Shown here: in pieces, positions 1 through 7,083 of the stretch
How positions within the stretch are numbered: the first letter of the stretch is position 1
Layout: each line of letters opens with the position of its first letter
Origin: Nitrospinaceae bacterium
Lineage (GTDB): Bacteria; Nitrospinota; Nitrospinia; Nitrospinales; VA-1
Reading direction: 5' to 3'
NCBI GenBank assembly: GCA_012961055.1
Contig: DUAA01000271.1
Location: forward strand, 1 to 10,397
DNA length: 10,397 bases
Notes under the pieces: model-generated
What the model saw: the letters and a program-made list of their open reading frames with translations, nothing else
Told to the model about the DNA's origin: nothing
Database searches by the model: none
Program-made: the position numbers and the translations under genes

Positions 1-1
1 A

Positions 2-880
2 GATTGTCTGACACAAATGAGAATCAAAGCTGTATCAGCTAATAACAACGGTTGCCCGCCAATAGACATCATAGGTGGAGAGGTCCCGGGAGGCGAGATG
101 AAACTGGCCGGTGATAAAAGCAGCCAGTATCTTACTTCTATCTTGCTATCGGCCCCTTATTTTAAAAATGACACCTGCGTAAATATTCAAGGAGATCTTA
201 CCTCTAAATCTTATGCCGACATTACGCTCGACATTATGAAGACCTTTGGGGTCCATGTTGAAAATGAGAATTACCAATGTTTCAAGGTCAAAACAGGAGA
301 TCGTTACAAAGCTCAAACCTACCGGGTAGAAAGCGACTGGTCGAGTGCCTCTTATTTTTTAGCCGCAGCAGCGGTAACGGGAGGAGAGATAACTCTCCAA
401 GACATCAATTCCGACAGTGTTCAGGGAGATGCTCAATTCACTTCTGTTCTGGAAAAAATGGGTTGCCAGGTAGAAAAAAAAACCCGCTCATTGTATTTAA
501 AAGGAAACCCTTTGAGGGGAATCACCATCAATATGAATAATATGCCCGATGCAGTCCAGACCTTAGCGGTGATAGCTCTATTTGCCGAAGGCAAAACTGT
601 GATTCAGGGCATTGGAAACCTGAGGATCAAGGAAACGGACCGTATCTCAGCATTGGCGAATGAATTAACCCGCCTTGGCGCGGAGGTCAAAGCCGGGGAA
701 GACTATCTCGTAATTCGGCCAGGAAAATATTCAGGGGCAAGAATTGAAACTTATAACGATCATCGCATGGCTATGAGTTTCGCGGTGGCTGGATTGAAAA
801 TTCCAGGAGTTCATATTAAAAATCCCCAATGCGTAGAAAAATCGTTCCCAGATTTTTTCCAGCGTTTTGAAAAACTTTAG
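2..880 (+). CDS. aroA: 3-phosphoshikimate 1-carboxyvinyltransferase (EPSP synthase), 5' end cut off by the window
   Basis: Transfers the enolpyruvyl group of PEP to shikimate 3-phosphate, the sixth step of the cytoplasmic shikimate pathway to aromatic amino acids. The reading frame is open to the left edge. The first ATG, at 17, is internal: the codons before it continue the family's helix that precedes the 'NGCPP' turn. About 292 residues are present of a usual 425 to 430, so roughly the first 135 are missing. Counting from the ATG at 17, visible family motifs are DKSSQYL (33-39), SSASYFLAAA (109-118), the catalytic Asp in MPDAVQT (D178), LRIKETDR (202-209), YNDHRMAM (246-253) and EKSFPDF (274-280), which holds the PEP-binding Lys. 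All expected active-site residues in this part are intact, so the enzyme should work. No strong terminator follows. Identification is secure. Confidence 0.95.
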   Translation, partial: DCLTQMRIKAVSANNNGCPPIDIIGGEVPGGEMKLAGDKSSQYLTSILLSAPYFKNDTCVNIQGDLTSKSYADITLDIMKTFGVHVENENYQCFKVKTGDRYKAQTYRVESDWSSASYFLAAAAVTGGEITLQDINSDSVQGDAQFTSVLEKMGCQVEKKTRSLYLKGNPLRGITINMNNMPDAVQTLAVIALFAEGKTVIQGIGNLRIKETDRISALANELTRLGAEVKAGEDYLVIRPGKYSGARIETYNDHRMAMSFAVAGLKIPGVHIKNPQCVEKSFPDFFQRFEKL

Positions 881-1106
881 TCCATAAATTGCACTACAGG
901 TTGTAAATCATTCCAGCCCCTTGTGGCATCTCATTCCGAAGCTTTCATGCCTAGAACAGGTGCTTTGAAAAAGAGGGGTTCATTGAAGCGTCCCCTTCCA
1001 CGAAGTACCCGTTTCAGGCACGAGCACCAAGGTTGAACACCACGGGGGTTGGGGGGATTTGTTTTTACTGCTTACATGAAAACCCTTATTCATAAAACTA
1101 AATATT
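881..1106. other. Gene-free gap between aroA and the yyaL-like gene
   Basis: No credible coding frame, tRNA or strong intrinsic terminator is visible. A weak hairpin pairs AGGGG near 975 with CCCCT near 993, without a T tract. The gap has a G-rich patch at 1044-1056 and looks richer in G+C than the flanking genes. The 10-mer GGTTGAACAC occurs at 1031-1040 and again at 1109-1118, across the start of the next gene. A 12-codon ORF opens at 1076 and overlaps that start, but it has no ribosome binding site. The gap could hold a decayed dispersed repeat; this window alone cannot show that. Confidence 0.4.
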
Positions 1107-3185
1107 ATGGTTGAACACGGTTATACTAATTCGCTTATTAAAGAAAAGAGTCCTTATCTTTTGCAACATGCGCACAACCCGGTCAATTGGTACCCGTGGG
1201 GCGATGCTCCATTTAAAATAGCCAAAGAAAAAAATCTTCCCGTTATGGTGAGCATCGGTTATGCCACCTGTCATTGGTGCCATGTGATGGAGCGTGAATC
1301 GTTTGAAGACCCTATTTTGGCGGCAGTGCTGAATGAAAGTTTTGTCTGCATCAAGGTGGATCGCGAAGAAAGACCCGATGTAGATAGCATTTATATGCAG
1401 TCCATACAGGCTTTGGGTCAGCAGGGCGGATGGCCTCTTAATGTGTTTATGACTCCGGACGCGGTCCCTTTTTATGGAGGCACTTATTTCCCGCCCGAAC
1501 GACGCTATAACCTACCCTCCTTCCTTGACGTTCTGCAATTTCTCATCAAAACCTGGACGAATGAACAGGACAAAATTGAAAAGCAAACTAAAGCCGTAAT
1601 GAGCTTTATCCGCCAATCTTCTGTTCGTGAAAAAAGTACCGCCGCACTGGATGATTTAGGTTTTGAAGGCGAAGATAAAGCTCTCGAACTTTTTGAAAAT
1701 CATTATGACCGTCTCAACCATGGTTTTCAGTTTCAAAAACAAAACAAATTTCCCCCTTCTATGGGACTTTCGCTCCTACTCCGGCTACACCACCGGACCG
1801 GCAACTCTAACAGTTTGGCGATGACAGAAAACACTCTCAAAGCTATGAAATTCGGCGGGGTTTATGACCAAATCGGAGGAGGGCTTTCCCGTTACAGCAC
1901 GGATTATAAATGGCTGGTGCCACATTTCGAAAAAATGCTTTATGACAATGCCTTATTCACCACCGCCCTGATCGAAACTTATCAGGTCACTGGCAAAAAA
2001 GAGTTTGCCAATTTTGCCAACGACCTTCTGCGCTATATAGACCGGGATATGACTTCTGTGGAAGGAGCTTTTTTCAGTGCCGAAGATGCGGACAGTGAAG
2101 GGGTTGAGGGCAAATTCTATGTATGGACGCAAGAGGAAGTGGAAAAAATCCTGGGAAGAAAAACCGCCAGTATAGCGATTCCCTATTACAACATTACCAA
2201 AGAGGGAAATTTTGAAGGAAATAATATTTTAAACATCACTCGCAGTCTGGAAACCGTCGCCAAGGAAGCTGGTATGCAGAATGCCGATGTTGAACTTCAA
2301 ATCGCCCGCGATAAGCTATTAGAGGTTCGTAGTAAACGAATTCGCCCCTTACTGGACGACAAGGTGCTCACCTCATGGAATGCCTTGATGATCAGTGCCA
2401 TGGCAAAAACAGGAAGAGTACTGGATGATGCAGACCGGATTAAAAAATCTGCGCGCGCGATGGAATTCATACTCTCTAATTTAAGAACACCTGAGGGAAA
2501 AATTCTTCGACGCTATCGAGAGGGAGAAGCCCGGTATGATGGATACCTATTCGATTATACTGCCACTGCCACCGCATGTCTGGATTTGTATGAAGCAACT
2601 CATGAACCTCACTATATTCAAACGGCCCGCGAGCTGATGCAAAGAGTCGATGAAAAATTCCTGGGTGATGACGGGACCTATCACGAAACCGCCAGCGACG
2701 GAGAGGCGCTCCTTGTACGGCAGGTCAGTGGCTACGATGGGGTGGAACCTTCCGGAAATAGCAACGCTGCCTTCGCCCTGCTCAGACTTTCTGCTTATTT
2801 GGCTGACCCTTCTCTTTCCCTCAAAGCTGAAAAAGTTTTTTTAAGTTTTAATGAAGAACTTATGGAGTACGGTCTCAACTCCGCATTCATGCTCCAGGCC
2901 CTGCATTTGTATCTCGGTGGACTTAAAGAAGTTGCCGTGGTGGGAAAGAGGAACGATCCGGCAACTCAGGAATTTTTGGATACCCTGCGTAAAGGGTTTT
3001 ACCCCAATGCCGTTTTTGCTTTCGCTTATGGAGATGAAGCTGAAAAGGCGGGACTTATCATTCCCCTACTGAAAGATCGTAAATTGGTGAATGGAAAAGC
3101 AACCGCTTATGTCTGCCGACAGGGTACCTGCCTGGCTCCTGTCCACACCGTAGAAGATTTGGTGAAACTATTGAGTTATGAATAA
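1107..3185 (+). CDS. DUF255 / YyaL-type protein (thioredoxin-like domain plus alpha/alpha barrel, SPATA20 family)
   Basis: A 692-residue protein of the family's normal length (about 680-700). The N-terminal thioredoxin-like DUF255 domain opens with the hallmark [18 protein letters not shown] (14-31), then the redox-type CHWC motif (C55, C58), DREERPD (85-91), [11 protein letters not shown] (107-117) and GGTYFPP (124-130). The rest resembles the N-acylglucosamine-2-epimerase-like alpha/alpha barrel, with [15 protein letters not shown] (250-264), [11 protein letters not shown] (272-282), [11 protein letters not shown] (322-332) and [13 protein letters not shown] (421-433). It ends near a CxxxxC pair (C670, C675). 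The biochemical role of bacterial members is not well established, although the CxxC suggests thiol chemistry. The start is the only ATG after an in-frame stop at 1077 and has no Shine-Dalgarno sequence. It probably lies upstream of bioB in the same direction, with a 53-base gap. Confidence 0.93.
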   Translation: MVEHGYTNSLIKEKSPYLLQHAHNPVNWYPWGDAPFKIAKEKNLPVMVSIGYATCHWCHVMERESFEDPILAAVLNESFVCIKVDREERPDVDSIYMQSIQALGQQGGWPLNVFMTPDAVPFYGGTYFPPERRYNLPSFLDVLQFLIKTWTNEQDKIEKQTKAVMSFIRQSSVREKSTAALDDLGFEGEDKALELFENHYDRLNHGFQFQKQNKFPPSMGLSLLLRLHHRTGNSNSLAMTENTLKAMKFGGVYDQIGGGLSRYSTDYKWLVPHFEKMLYDNALFTTALIETYQVTGKKEFANFANDLLRYIDRDMTSVEGAFFSAEDADSEGVEGKFYVWTQEEVEKILGRKTASIAIPYYNITKEGNFEGNNILNITRSLETVAKEAGMQNADVELQIARDKLLEVRSKRIRPLLDDKVLTSWNALMISAMAKTGRVLDDADRIKKSARAMEFILSNLRTPEGKILRRYREGEARYDGYLFDYTATATACLDLYEATHEPHYIQTARELMQRVDEKFLGDDGTYHETASDGEALLVRQVSGYDGVEPSGNSNAAFALLRLSAYLADPSLSLKAEKVFLSFNEELMEYGLNSAFMLQALHLYLGGLKEVAVVGKRNDPATQEFLDTLRKGFYPNAVFAFAYGDEAEKAGLIIPLLKDRKLVNGKATAYVCRQGTCLAPVHTVEDLVKLLSYE

Positions 3186-3238
3186 AGAAACACTATGATA
3201 AGGTCATCATATAAATCCATTGGAGAGCGACAAATTCT

Positions 3239-4231
3239 ATGCGTACGGAATTGATAGATAATATGGTCGAAACCGCCTTAAAAGGTGAATCGATTTCTCA
3301 TGAACAGGTTTTGCAACTGGAATCCCTGACCCACGAGGAACTGGACTACCTCTTTGTCGGGACCGGTCGCATCCGCGAACACTTTAAAGGACAGGATGTT
3401 AAAATCTGCTCCATCGTCAACGCCAAATCTGGCCGGTGCGTGGAAGACTGTTCCTTCTGCGCTCAATCCAGCTCATTCCAGACCGACTCACCGGAATACG
3501 GGTTGATGGATGTTGATGAAATTGTCGCGGCCGCTAAAGAGGCAGAAGCCTTTGGATCCAACGAATTCTCTATCGTTGTCTCGGGAACTTCTCTCGATGA
3601 TCGAAAAGAATTAGATCGAGTGATTGAGGCCATTAAACGAATTAAAGCTGAAACTCAGCTTGAAACATGTTGCTCTCTGGGTCTAATGCCATTAAAACAT
3701 TTGGAGGAACTGAAAGAAGCTGGGCTGGATCGGTGTCACCATAATCTGGAAACAGCAAAAAGCCATTTTGATAAAATTGTCACGACTCATACCTACGAAG
3801 ATGAGGTGAATGCGATACAAAATGCCAAGGCAGCGGGATTGCAAGTCTGCGTAGGCGGAATCTTCGGAATGGGGGAAACGTTCGAACAAAGAGCAGAGCT
3901 GGCTTTTTCCATTCGCGATTTGGAAACACAATCGTTTCCTATAAACTTTCTTAAACCGATTAAAGGAACCGGTTTGGACCATCTTGAACCCATGGAACAA
4001 TATGAAGCCCTTAGAACCATTTCTCTTTTAAGACTAGTTTTACCGAAAATCGACCTGTTCGTCTGTGGAGGACGAGAAGAGGTATTTATTGATAATCAGG
4101 AGCGACTTTTCTCCGCTGGAGCCAACGGTATTCTGGGGGGCAACTATCTCACTACCAAAGGACAGGATCCTAAAAGAGATATTGAAATGATCGAAAATCT
4201 GGGATTGCACCCAGTTTACACTTCTATCTAA
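3239..4231 (+). CDS. bioB: Biotin synthase, radical SAM, with non-classical auxiliary-cluster ligands
   Basis: Inserts sulfur into dethiobiotin in the last step of biotin synthesis. The protein has 330 residues. The radical SAM cluster motif CVEDCSFC (C67, C71, C74) and the family blocks NAKSGRC, HHNLET (167-172), GGIFGMGET (206-214) and NFLKPIKGTGL (236-246) are clear. Placed by hand against E. coli BioB, the auxiliary-cluster ligands C128 and C188 match C144 and C204. C97 falls on S111 and R260 on F274, while an extra Cys (C276, in CGGRE) falls on E. coli S262; C145 is another extra Cys next to C144. This is probably still a biotin synthase but of a different auxiliary-cluster type. GGAGAG (3222-3227), 11 bases before the ATG, supports the start. 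No other bio gene is in the window. A hairpin terminator follows. Confidence 0.93.
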   Translation: MRTELIDNMVETALKGESISHEQVLQLESLTHEELDYLFVGTGRIREHFKGQDVKICSIVNAKSGRCVEDCSFCAQSSSFQTDSPEYGLMDVDEIVAAAKEAEAFGSNEFSIVVSGTSLDDRKELDRVIEAIKRIKAETQLETCCSLGLMPLKHLEELKEAGLDRCHHNLETAKSHFDKIVTTHTYEDEVNAIQNAKAAGLQVCVGGIFGMGETFEQRAELAFSIRDLETQSFPINFLKPIKGTGLDHLEPMEQYEALRTISLLRLVLPKIDLFVCGGREEVFIDNQERLFSAGANGILGGNYLTTKGQDPKRDIEMIENLGLHPVYTSI

Positions 4232-4273
4232 TCGGTACCTGAAAGGCTAAAAAACACCCCCGCAAATATCACG

Positions 4274-4291
4274 CCCCTCTTTATAAAGGGG
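4274..4291. terminator. Weak hairpin 3' of bioB
   Basis: CCCCT (4274-4278) pairs with AGGGG (4287-4291) around an 8-base loop. No T tract follows on the + strand. It may help end bioB transcription together with the stronger hairpin at 4318-4349, or it may do nothing. Confidence 0.3.
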
Positions 4292-4317
4292 ATGATCATT
4301 CTCTCTATGCAATATAA

Positions 4318-4349
4318 AAACCCCTTCTCCCAAACAGGAAAAGGGGTTT
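4318..4349. terminator. Bidirectional intrinsic terminator between convergent bioB and trxA
   Basis: A nine-base perfect stem, AAACCCCTT (4318-4326) with AAGGGGTTT (4341-4349), is extended by three more pairs after one mismatch, leaving a short loop. In the minus direction, used by trxA, the stem runs into TTTTTATATT. In the plus direction, used by bioB, it is followed by a T-rich but interrupted stretch. It lies 36 bases beyond the trxA stop and 86 beyond the bioB stop, as expected for a shared terminator. Confidence 0.85.
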
Positions 4350-4385
4350 AGTTTATTTCGTTCAAATCTGTACAAAAAAGGCCAT

Positions 4386-4718
4386 TTATGTCAGCAGGTT
4401 TTCCTCGATAACCTTTTTGATCTCAGCTTTAGACTTTACCCCAACAACTTGCTGAACCACCTTTCCGTCCTTAAGAAAGAGGAGAGTCGGAATACCACGA
4501 ATACCATACGTGGTTGCTGTATTTGGGTTATCATCCACATTAAGTTTTCCAACTAGAATTTGACCTTCATAATCCCCAGCAAGCTCCTCAACAGTAGGCG
4601 TGAGCATTTTACAGGGCTGGCACCACTCGGCCCAGAAATCCAGCATCACCGGCTTGTCCGACTTCAAAACTGTTTGATCAAACTCGGCATCGGAAATTGT
4701 AATTACTTTGGCTGACAT
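4386..4718 (-). CDS. trxA: Thioredoxin with a WCQPC active site
   Basis: A small cytoplasmic dithiol-disulfide oxidoreductase that reduces protein disulfides, normally recharged by thioredoxin reductase. The frame extends upstream to 4796, but the start chosen is the ATG at 4718. AAGGAG (4725-4730) sits six bases before it, and the resulting 110 residues match the usual 105-110, starting with the typical first strand AKVITISD. The domain is complete: DFWAEWC (27-33), active-site cysteines C33 and C36, and the cis-proline loop GIPT (75-78). The active site reads WCQPC, not the usual WCGPC, so Gln sits between the cysteines. It is a single-gene unit convergent with bioB and divergent from the GGCT-like gene. 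The family assignment is secure; the symbol is the generic one. Confidence 0.93.
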   Translation of the reverse strand: MSAKVITISDAEFDQTVLKSDKPVMLDFWAEWCQPCKMLTPTVEELAGDYEGQILVGKLNVDDNPNTATTYGIRGIPTLLFLKDGKVVQQVVGVKSKAEIKKVIEENLLT

Positions 4719-4850
4719 AAACAACTCCTTAAAATATAAAGAATAATCCCCTGAAATTGGATTTCTAAAGGTAAACTTACAAACAAAAACCACCAAGGTT
4801 TGAAAAATTTTCTATCAAACTGAAATTGACGATCACATGGGGACGATTTT

Positions 4851-4860
4851 TTGATACTAT
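4851..4860 (+). promoter_or_regulatory. Candidate extended -10 promoter for the GGCT-like gene
   Basis: TGATACTAT (4852-4860) resembles an extended -10 element (TGn followed by TACTAT, which matches four of six consensus positions). A TTGACG lies upstream at 4826-4831, but 23 bases away, too far for a standard spacer. If used, it would give a leader of roughly 90 bases containing the hairpin at 4867-4907. Low confidence. Confidence 0.3.
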
Positions 4861-4866
4861 CATACT

Positions 4867-4907
4867 CCCTCAAAACCGGCAAGTTCTTTACCCGGTACAC
4901 TTGAGGG
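4867..4907 (+). promoter_or_regulatory. Structured leader hairpin, with a competing downstream partner
   Basis: CCCTCAA (4867-4873) pairs with TTGAGGG (4901-4907). Inside it ACCGG (4875-4879) pairs with CCGGT (4892-4896), with an asymmetric internal loop between and a 12-base terminal loop. The AGGGG at 4904-4908 can instead pair with CCCCT at 4922-4926, so the two structures exclude each other. It sits in the leader region of the GGCT-like gene, 52 bases before its ATG. No known riboswitch is recognised. It could also be a protein-binding site in the trxA divergent region. Confidence 0.4.
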
Positions 4908-4958
4908 GAAATTAAATAATACCCCTAAGTTAAATGACTTGGAACAGGAGATTTTATA

Positions 4959-5432
4959 ATGGCTGATGTCGTAAATTTTTTCGGATATGGAGATCTTATC
5001 AATGAAGATCATTTTAAAGAACTAGGCTTGGAATATGTTTCCAAATCTTCAGTGACTCTCTCTGCCTGGCAATTGGTTTTCAACAAAATTCCTGTCGATA
5101 ATGGAGGCCTGGAAAACCTAGGGCTGGTAAATATTGAGCCTACCCTTGATAATTCCGGAATGATGCATGGAGAACTGTATGCTATGGATGAAAAATTCGT
5201 TCCTAAACTAGATGAAATTTTTGGCCACCCGAACGAATATCATCGCAAAGTATTGCGTTTTAACCGCCACGATTTCACCTTGATTAATGGGCTGACTTAT
5301 ATTGCGAGACCTGAAAGAATAGGAGCGGGACTGAAACCCAGTAAAGCCGCCCTAAAACTCTTTAGGAAATCCAAAAAGCTCTTCCCCATGCTCTACTTCT
5401 CCCGATTGATGAACACTCCAACCTGTGATTGA
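4959..5432 (+). CDS. Gamma-glutamylcyclotransferase-fold (GGCT/AIG2-like) protein, probably lacking the catalytic Glu
   Basis: A 157-residue protein with the GGCT/AIG2 fold pattern. It has a first strand with a substrate-loop-like FFGYGDLIN (7-15), a central SAWQLVFNK (35-43), GLVNIEP (55-61), HGELYAMD (70-77), then PKLDEIFGHPNEYHRK (82-97), a final strand GLTYIAR (111-117) and a basic C-terminal helix. Active GGCTs release 5-oxoproline from gamma-glutamyl compounds using a Glu in the motif LDxxEG. Here that position is Phe (F88 in LDEIFG), and the YGSN loop reads YGDL. Canonical cyclotransferase activity is therefore doubtful, and the true role is unknown. AGGAG (4946-4950), eight bases before the ATG, fixes the start. 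The gene is followed after 20 bases by the dimethylargininase gene, a likely operon. Confidence 0.72.
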   Translation: MADVVNFFGYGDLINEDHFKELGLEYVSKSSVTLSAWQLVFNKIPVDNGGLENLGLVNIEPTLDNSGMMHGELYAMDEKFVPKLDEIFGHPNEYHRKVLRFNRHDFTLINGLTYIARPERIGAGLKPSKAALKLFRKSKKLFPMLYFSRLMNTPTCD

Positions 5433-5452
5433 GCCTATAAAGGGAACACTCT

Positions 5453-6211
5453 ATGTTCACAGCGTTTGTGAGAAAACCTGGACTAAAATTTTCTCAGGCG
5501 ATATCGGAGCATCCTCAAAAAGTTAATATCGACCTTGCCACGGCTCTGCGCCAACACCAATGTTACGTAAATACCCTGAAAGAAGCAGGAGGAAAAGTAG
5601 AATTCCTACCTCCCAAAAACCATTTACCGGATGCCACGTTTGTAGAAGATACTGCCGTTGTTCTGGAAGATAAAATTCTTCTGTGCCCGATGCAAGAACC
5701 CTCGCGCCAGGAGGAAGTTCAATATACTGCCACCGCACTGAAAAAGCTCCGTGATTGTGTGACTCTAAGTTCTCCAGCATCCCTCGACGGCGGAGACGTG
5801 ATGATCACCCCCAACACTATTTTTGTCGGACTTTCAAAACGCACCAATCCAGAAGCCGTGAAAGCACTCTCCAAACTCACCTCTAAAAAAGTAGTCCCCG
5901 TAGAAGTTACCGAAGGATTGCATCTCAAAAGCGCCACGACCTTTCTTGGCAACAACCTATTAATCCTGGACCCTTCCAGAGTCGACACTACCCATTTGAA
6001 ACAAATGGACTGGATTAAGGTCGCCAAAAATGAATCTTATGCGGCCAATTGCCTGGCATTGGGGAATGGAATTCTGATGCCCGCAGGATTCCAAAATGTC
6101 AGCGAAAAAATTCGCGCCCATGGCTTCAAAACCTTCGAACTGGAAATGAGCGAATTTGAAAAAGCCAATGGCGGAGTGACCTGTCTGAGTTTAATCATTC
6201 CCACCCCTTAG
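5453..6211 (+). CDS. Dimethylargininase (N-omega,N-omega-dimethylarginine dimethylaminohydrolase, DDAH)
   Basis: Hydrolyses methylated arginine to citrulline and a methylamine, in the cytoplasm. The 252-residue length matches bacterial DDAH (about 254 in Pseudomonas aeruginosa). The guanidino-modifying fold is recognisable throughout: PDATFVEDTAVV (59-70), LDGGDVM (111-117), GLSKRTN (126-132), GLHLKS (155-160), ESYAANC (194-200), LMPAGF (208-213) and GGVTCLS (240-246). The catalytic residues are visible: nucleophile C244, H157, and the acidic D112 in LDGGD, which is Asp as in human DDAH where Pseudomonas has Glu. AAAGGGA seven bases before the ATG supports the start. It is probably co-transcribed with the GGCT-like gene. 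A related hydrolase on another guanidino substrate is possible, but the motif match to DDAH is close. Confidence 0.9.
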   Translation: MFTAFVRKPGLKFSQAISEHPQKVNIDLATALRQHQCYVNTLKEAGGKVEFLPPKNHLPDATFVEDTAVVLEDKILLCPMQEPSRQEEVQYTATALKKLRDCVTLSSPASLDGGDVMITPNTIFVGLSKRTNPEAVKALSKLTSKKVVPVEVTEGLHLKSATTFLGNNLLILDPSRVDTTHLKQMDWIKVAKNESYAANCLALGNGILMPAGFQNVSEKIRAHGFKTFELEMSEFEKANGGVTCLSLIIPTP

Positions 6212-6244
6212 CAGGGGAGGCAATTGGCAGGGACTGATTAAACC

Positions 6245-6264
6245 GTGAACAGCTATTTGTTCAC
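6245..6264. terminator. Possible terminator hairpin between convergent genes
   Basis: GTGAACA (6245-6251) and TGTTCAC (6258-6264) form a perfect seven-base stem with a six-base loop, in the 92-base gap between the dimethylargininase stop and the LON-domain stop. Neither side has a good T tract, so this is a positional guess for the end of both genes. Confidence 0.4.
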
Positions 6265-6303
6265 CAATAAAATCTATTGCCAGTTGGTCCCACGCCTGAT
6301 GGG

Positions 6304-6987
6304 TTAGTTCCAGCAGGCGGAATCGGGGTTGACGTTGCGGGTTTTTGAGAGGTGGATAAGGTCTAATTTCATTTTTATAAAGTCCTGCAGGAATTTCGCG
6401 CGACGGAATACATCCTGTTCTTCGAGGAAAGTTTGTTTTTGCTCCAGATTAAGATCCATCCGGTATGCAAACCGATCTATAAATTGGCTAAGTTTATCTC
6501 CCAGATTCCAATCTGGTTCCTCTTTCAGTGAGTTGCCTTGCGGAATCAAACTTATAAACTCTCTGTATAGGCCAATCAATCCGTCACGAGTCACATTAGG
6601 TTCTTCACCGATTTCCTGTTCATTCAATTCTTCAAGAAGTTTAATTTCTGCGCGGCGATAGGGTTTTCCATCCAACTCCTTTAAGATACGAAACCGGCGA
6701 AGTCCAACCAGGGTAAAATTAAATTTTCCATTGGGATGACGGATTTCTTTTTCAATGCTTCCCACGCAGCCTATAGTATATAATTCCGGACGGTCAAAAT
6801 AGGTCGCTTCCCAATCTGGTTTTAGGAGAACCATGCCAATTTTGCGTTCACCTTCCAAAGCATCGGTAGTCATTTGCCTGTATCGGGGTTCAAATATATG
6901 CAAAGGCAATGGTGTCCCGGGATAAAACACCGATGAGGGCAAAGGAAAAAGTGGAATGATTTCTTTCTGTTCTGAATCTTTTGTCAT
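6304..6987 (-). CDS. LON N-terminal substrate-binding domain protein, stand-alone
   Basis: A 227-residue protein carrying the PUA-like N-terminal domain of the Lon protease, without AAA+ or protease parts. The start of the domain is typical: IPLFPLPSSVFYPGTPLPL (11-29) with HIFEPRYRQM (30-39). Then follow IGCVGSI (72-78), a beta-strand block LVGLRRFRI (93-101) and a helical C-terminal half to about 215, with a charged segment (LEEQDVFRRAKFLQDF, 188-203) usual in the family. Stand-alone bacterial proteins of this type are common but poorly understood; binding of unfolded peptide or a partner protein is inferred from the Lon domain. The sequence AAGGAT shortly before the ATG supports the start. 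It is transcribed away from the ATP-grasp gene, with 96 bases between the two starts. Confidence 0.88.
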   Translation of the reverse strand: MTKDSEQKEIIPLFPLPSSVFYPGTPLPLHIFEPRYRQMTTDALEGERKIGMVLLKPDWEATYFDRPELYTIGCVGSIEKEIRHPNGKFNFTLVGLRRFRILKELDGKPYRRAEIKLLEELNEQEIGEEPNVTRDGLIGLYREFISLIPQGNSLKEEPDWNLGDKLSQFIDRFAYRMDLNLEQKQTFLEEQDVFRRAKFLQDFIKMKLDLIHLSKTRNVNPDSACWN

Positions 6988-7016
6988 AATATCCTTATCT
7001 CAATGATCGCATGAAT

Positions 7017-7022
7017 ATTGTA
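7017..7022 (-). promoter_or_regulatory. Candidate -10 for the LON-domain gene
   Basis: Read on the minus strand this is TACAAT, five of six matches to the -10 consensus, 30 bases before the start codon. No convincing -35 lies at the right distance, so it is only a candidate. Confidence 0.3.
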
Positions 7023-7027
7023 ACACC

Positions 7028-7063
7028 TTACCTGGCAACAAGAAGTTTGACAATTGCAGGTAA
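7028..7063. repeat. Inverted repeat in the divergent promoter region
   Basis: TTACCTGGCAA (7028-7038) and TTGCAGGTAA (7054-7063) are complementary apart from one unpaired base, with a 15-base spacer. The arms are about 25 bases apart centre to centre and flank or overlap the -35 candidate at 7047-7052, as an operator would. As RNA read rightward it would be a hairpin followed by CTTTTTT, which also looks like an intrinsic terminator that could block readthrough into the ATP-grasp gene. Confidence 0.5.
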
Positions 7064-7075
7064 CTTTTTTAGTCT
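7047..7075 (+). promoter_or_regulatory. Candidate promoter for the ATP-grasp operon
   Basis: A perfect -35 TTGACA (7047-7052) is followed after exactly 17 bases by TAGTCT (7070-7075), a three-of-six -10. Transcription would start at about 7082-7084, at or almost at the ATG at 7084. No Shine-Dalgarno sequence precedes that ATG, so the message may be leaderless. Confidence 0.4.
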
Positions 7076-7083
7076 GATAACTC

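Noticed and set aside
17-880. aroA taken as a complete 287-residue protein starting at ATG 17
   Set aside because: The frame is open to the window edge and EPSP synthases are about 425 residues; the ATG is internal.
1076-1114. A 12-codon upstream ORF overlapping the YyaL-like start, as a leader peptide
   Set aside because: No ribosome binding site, no run of regulatory codons and no attenuator hairpin, so chance is the simpler reading.
3186-3238. BirA-type operator before bioB
   Set aside because: The short palindrome ATGAT...ATCAT at 3194-3210 does not match the known BirA operator half-sites, and the gap is only 53 bases.
4719-4796. A 26-residue N-terminal extension of thioredoxin from the upstream ATG at 4796
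   Set aside because: The ATG at 4718 has an excellent Shine-Dalgarno sequence and gives the normal family length. The extension has no thioredoxin similarity.
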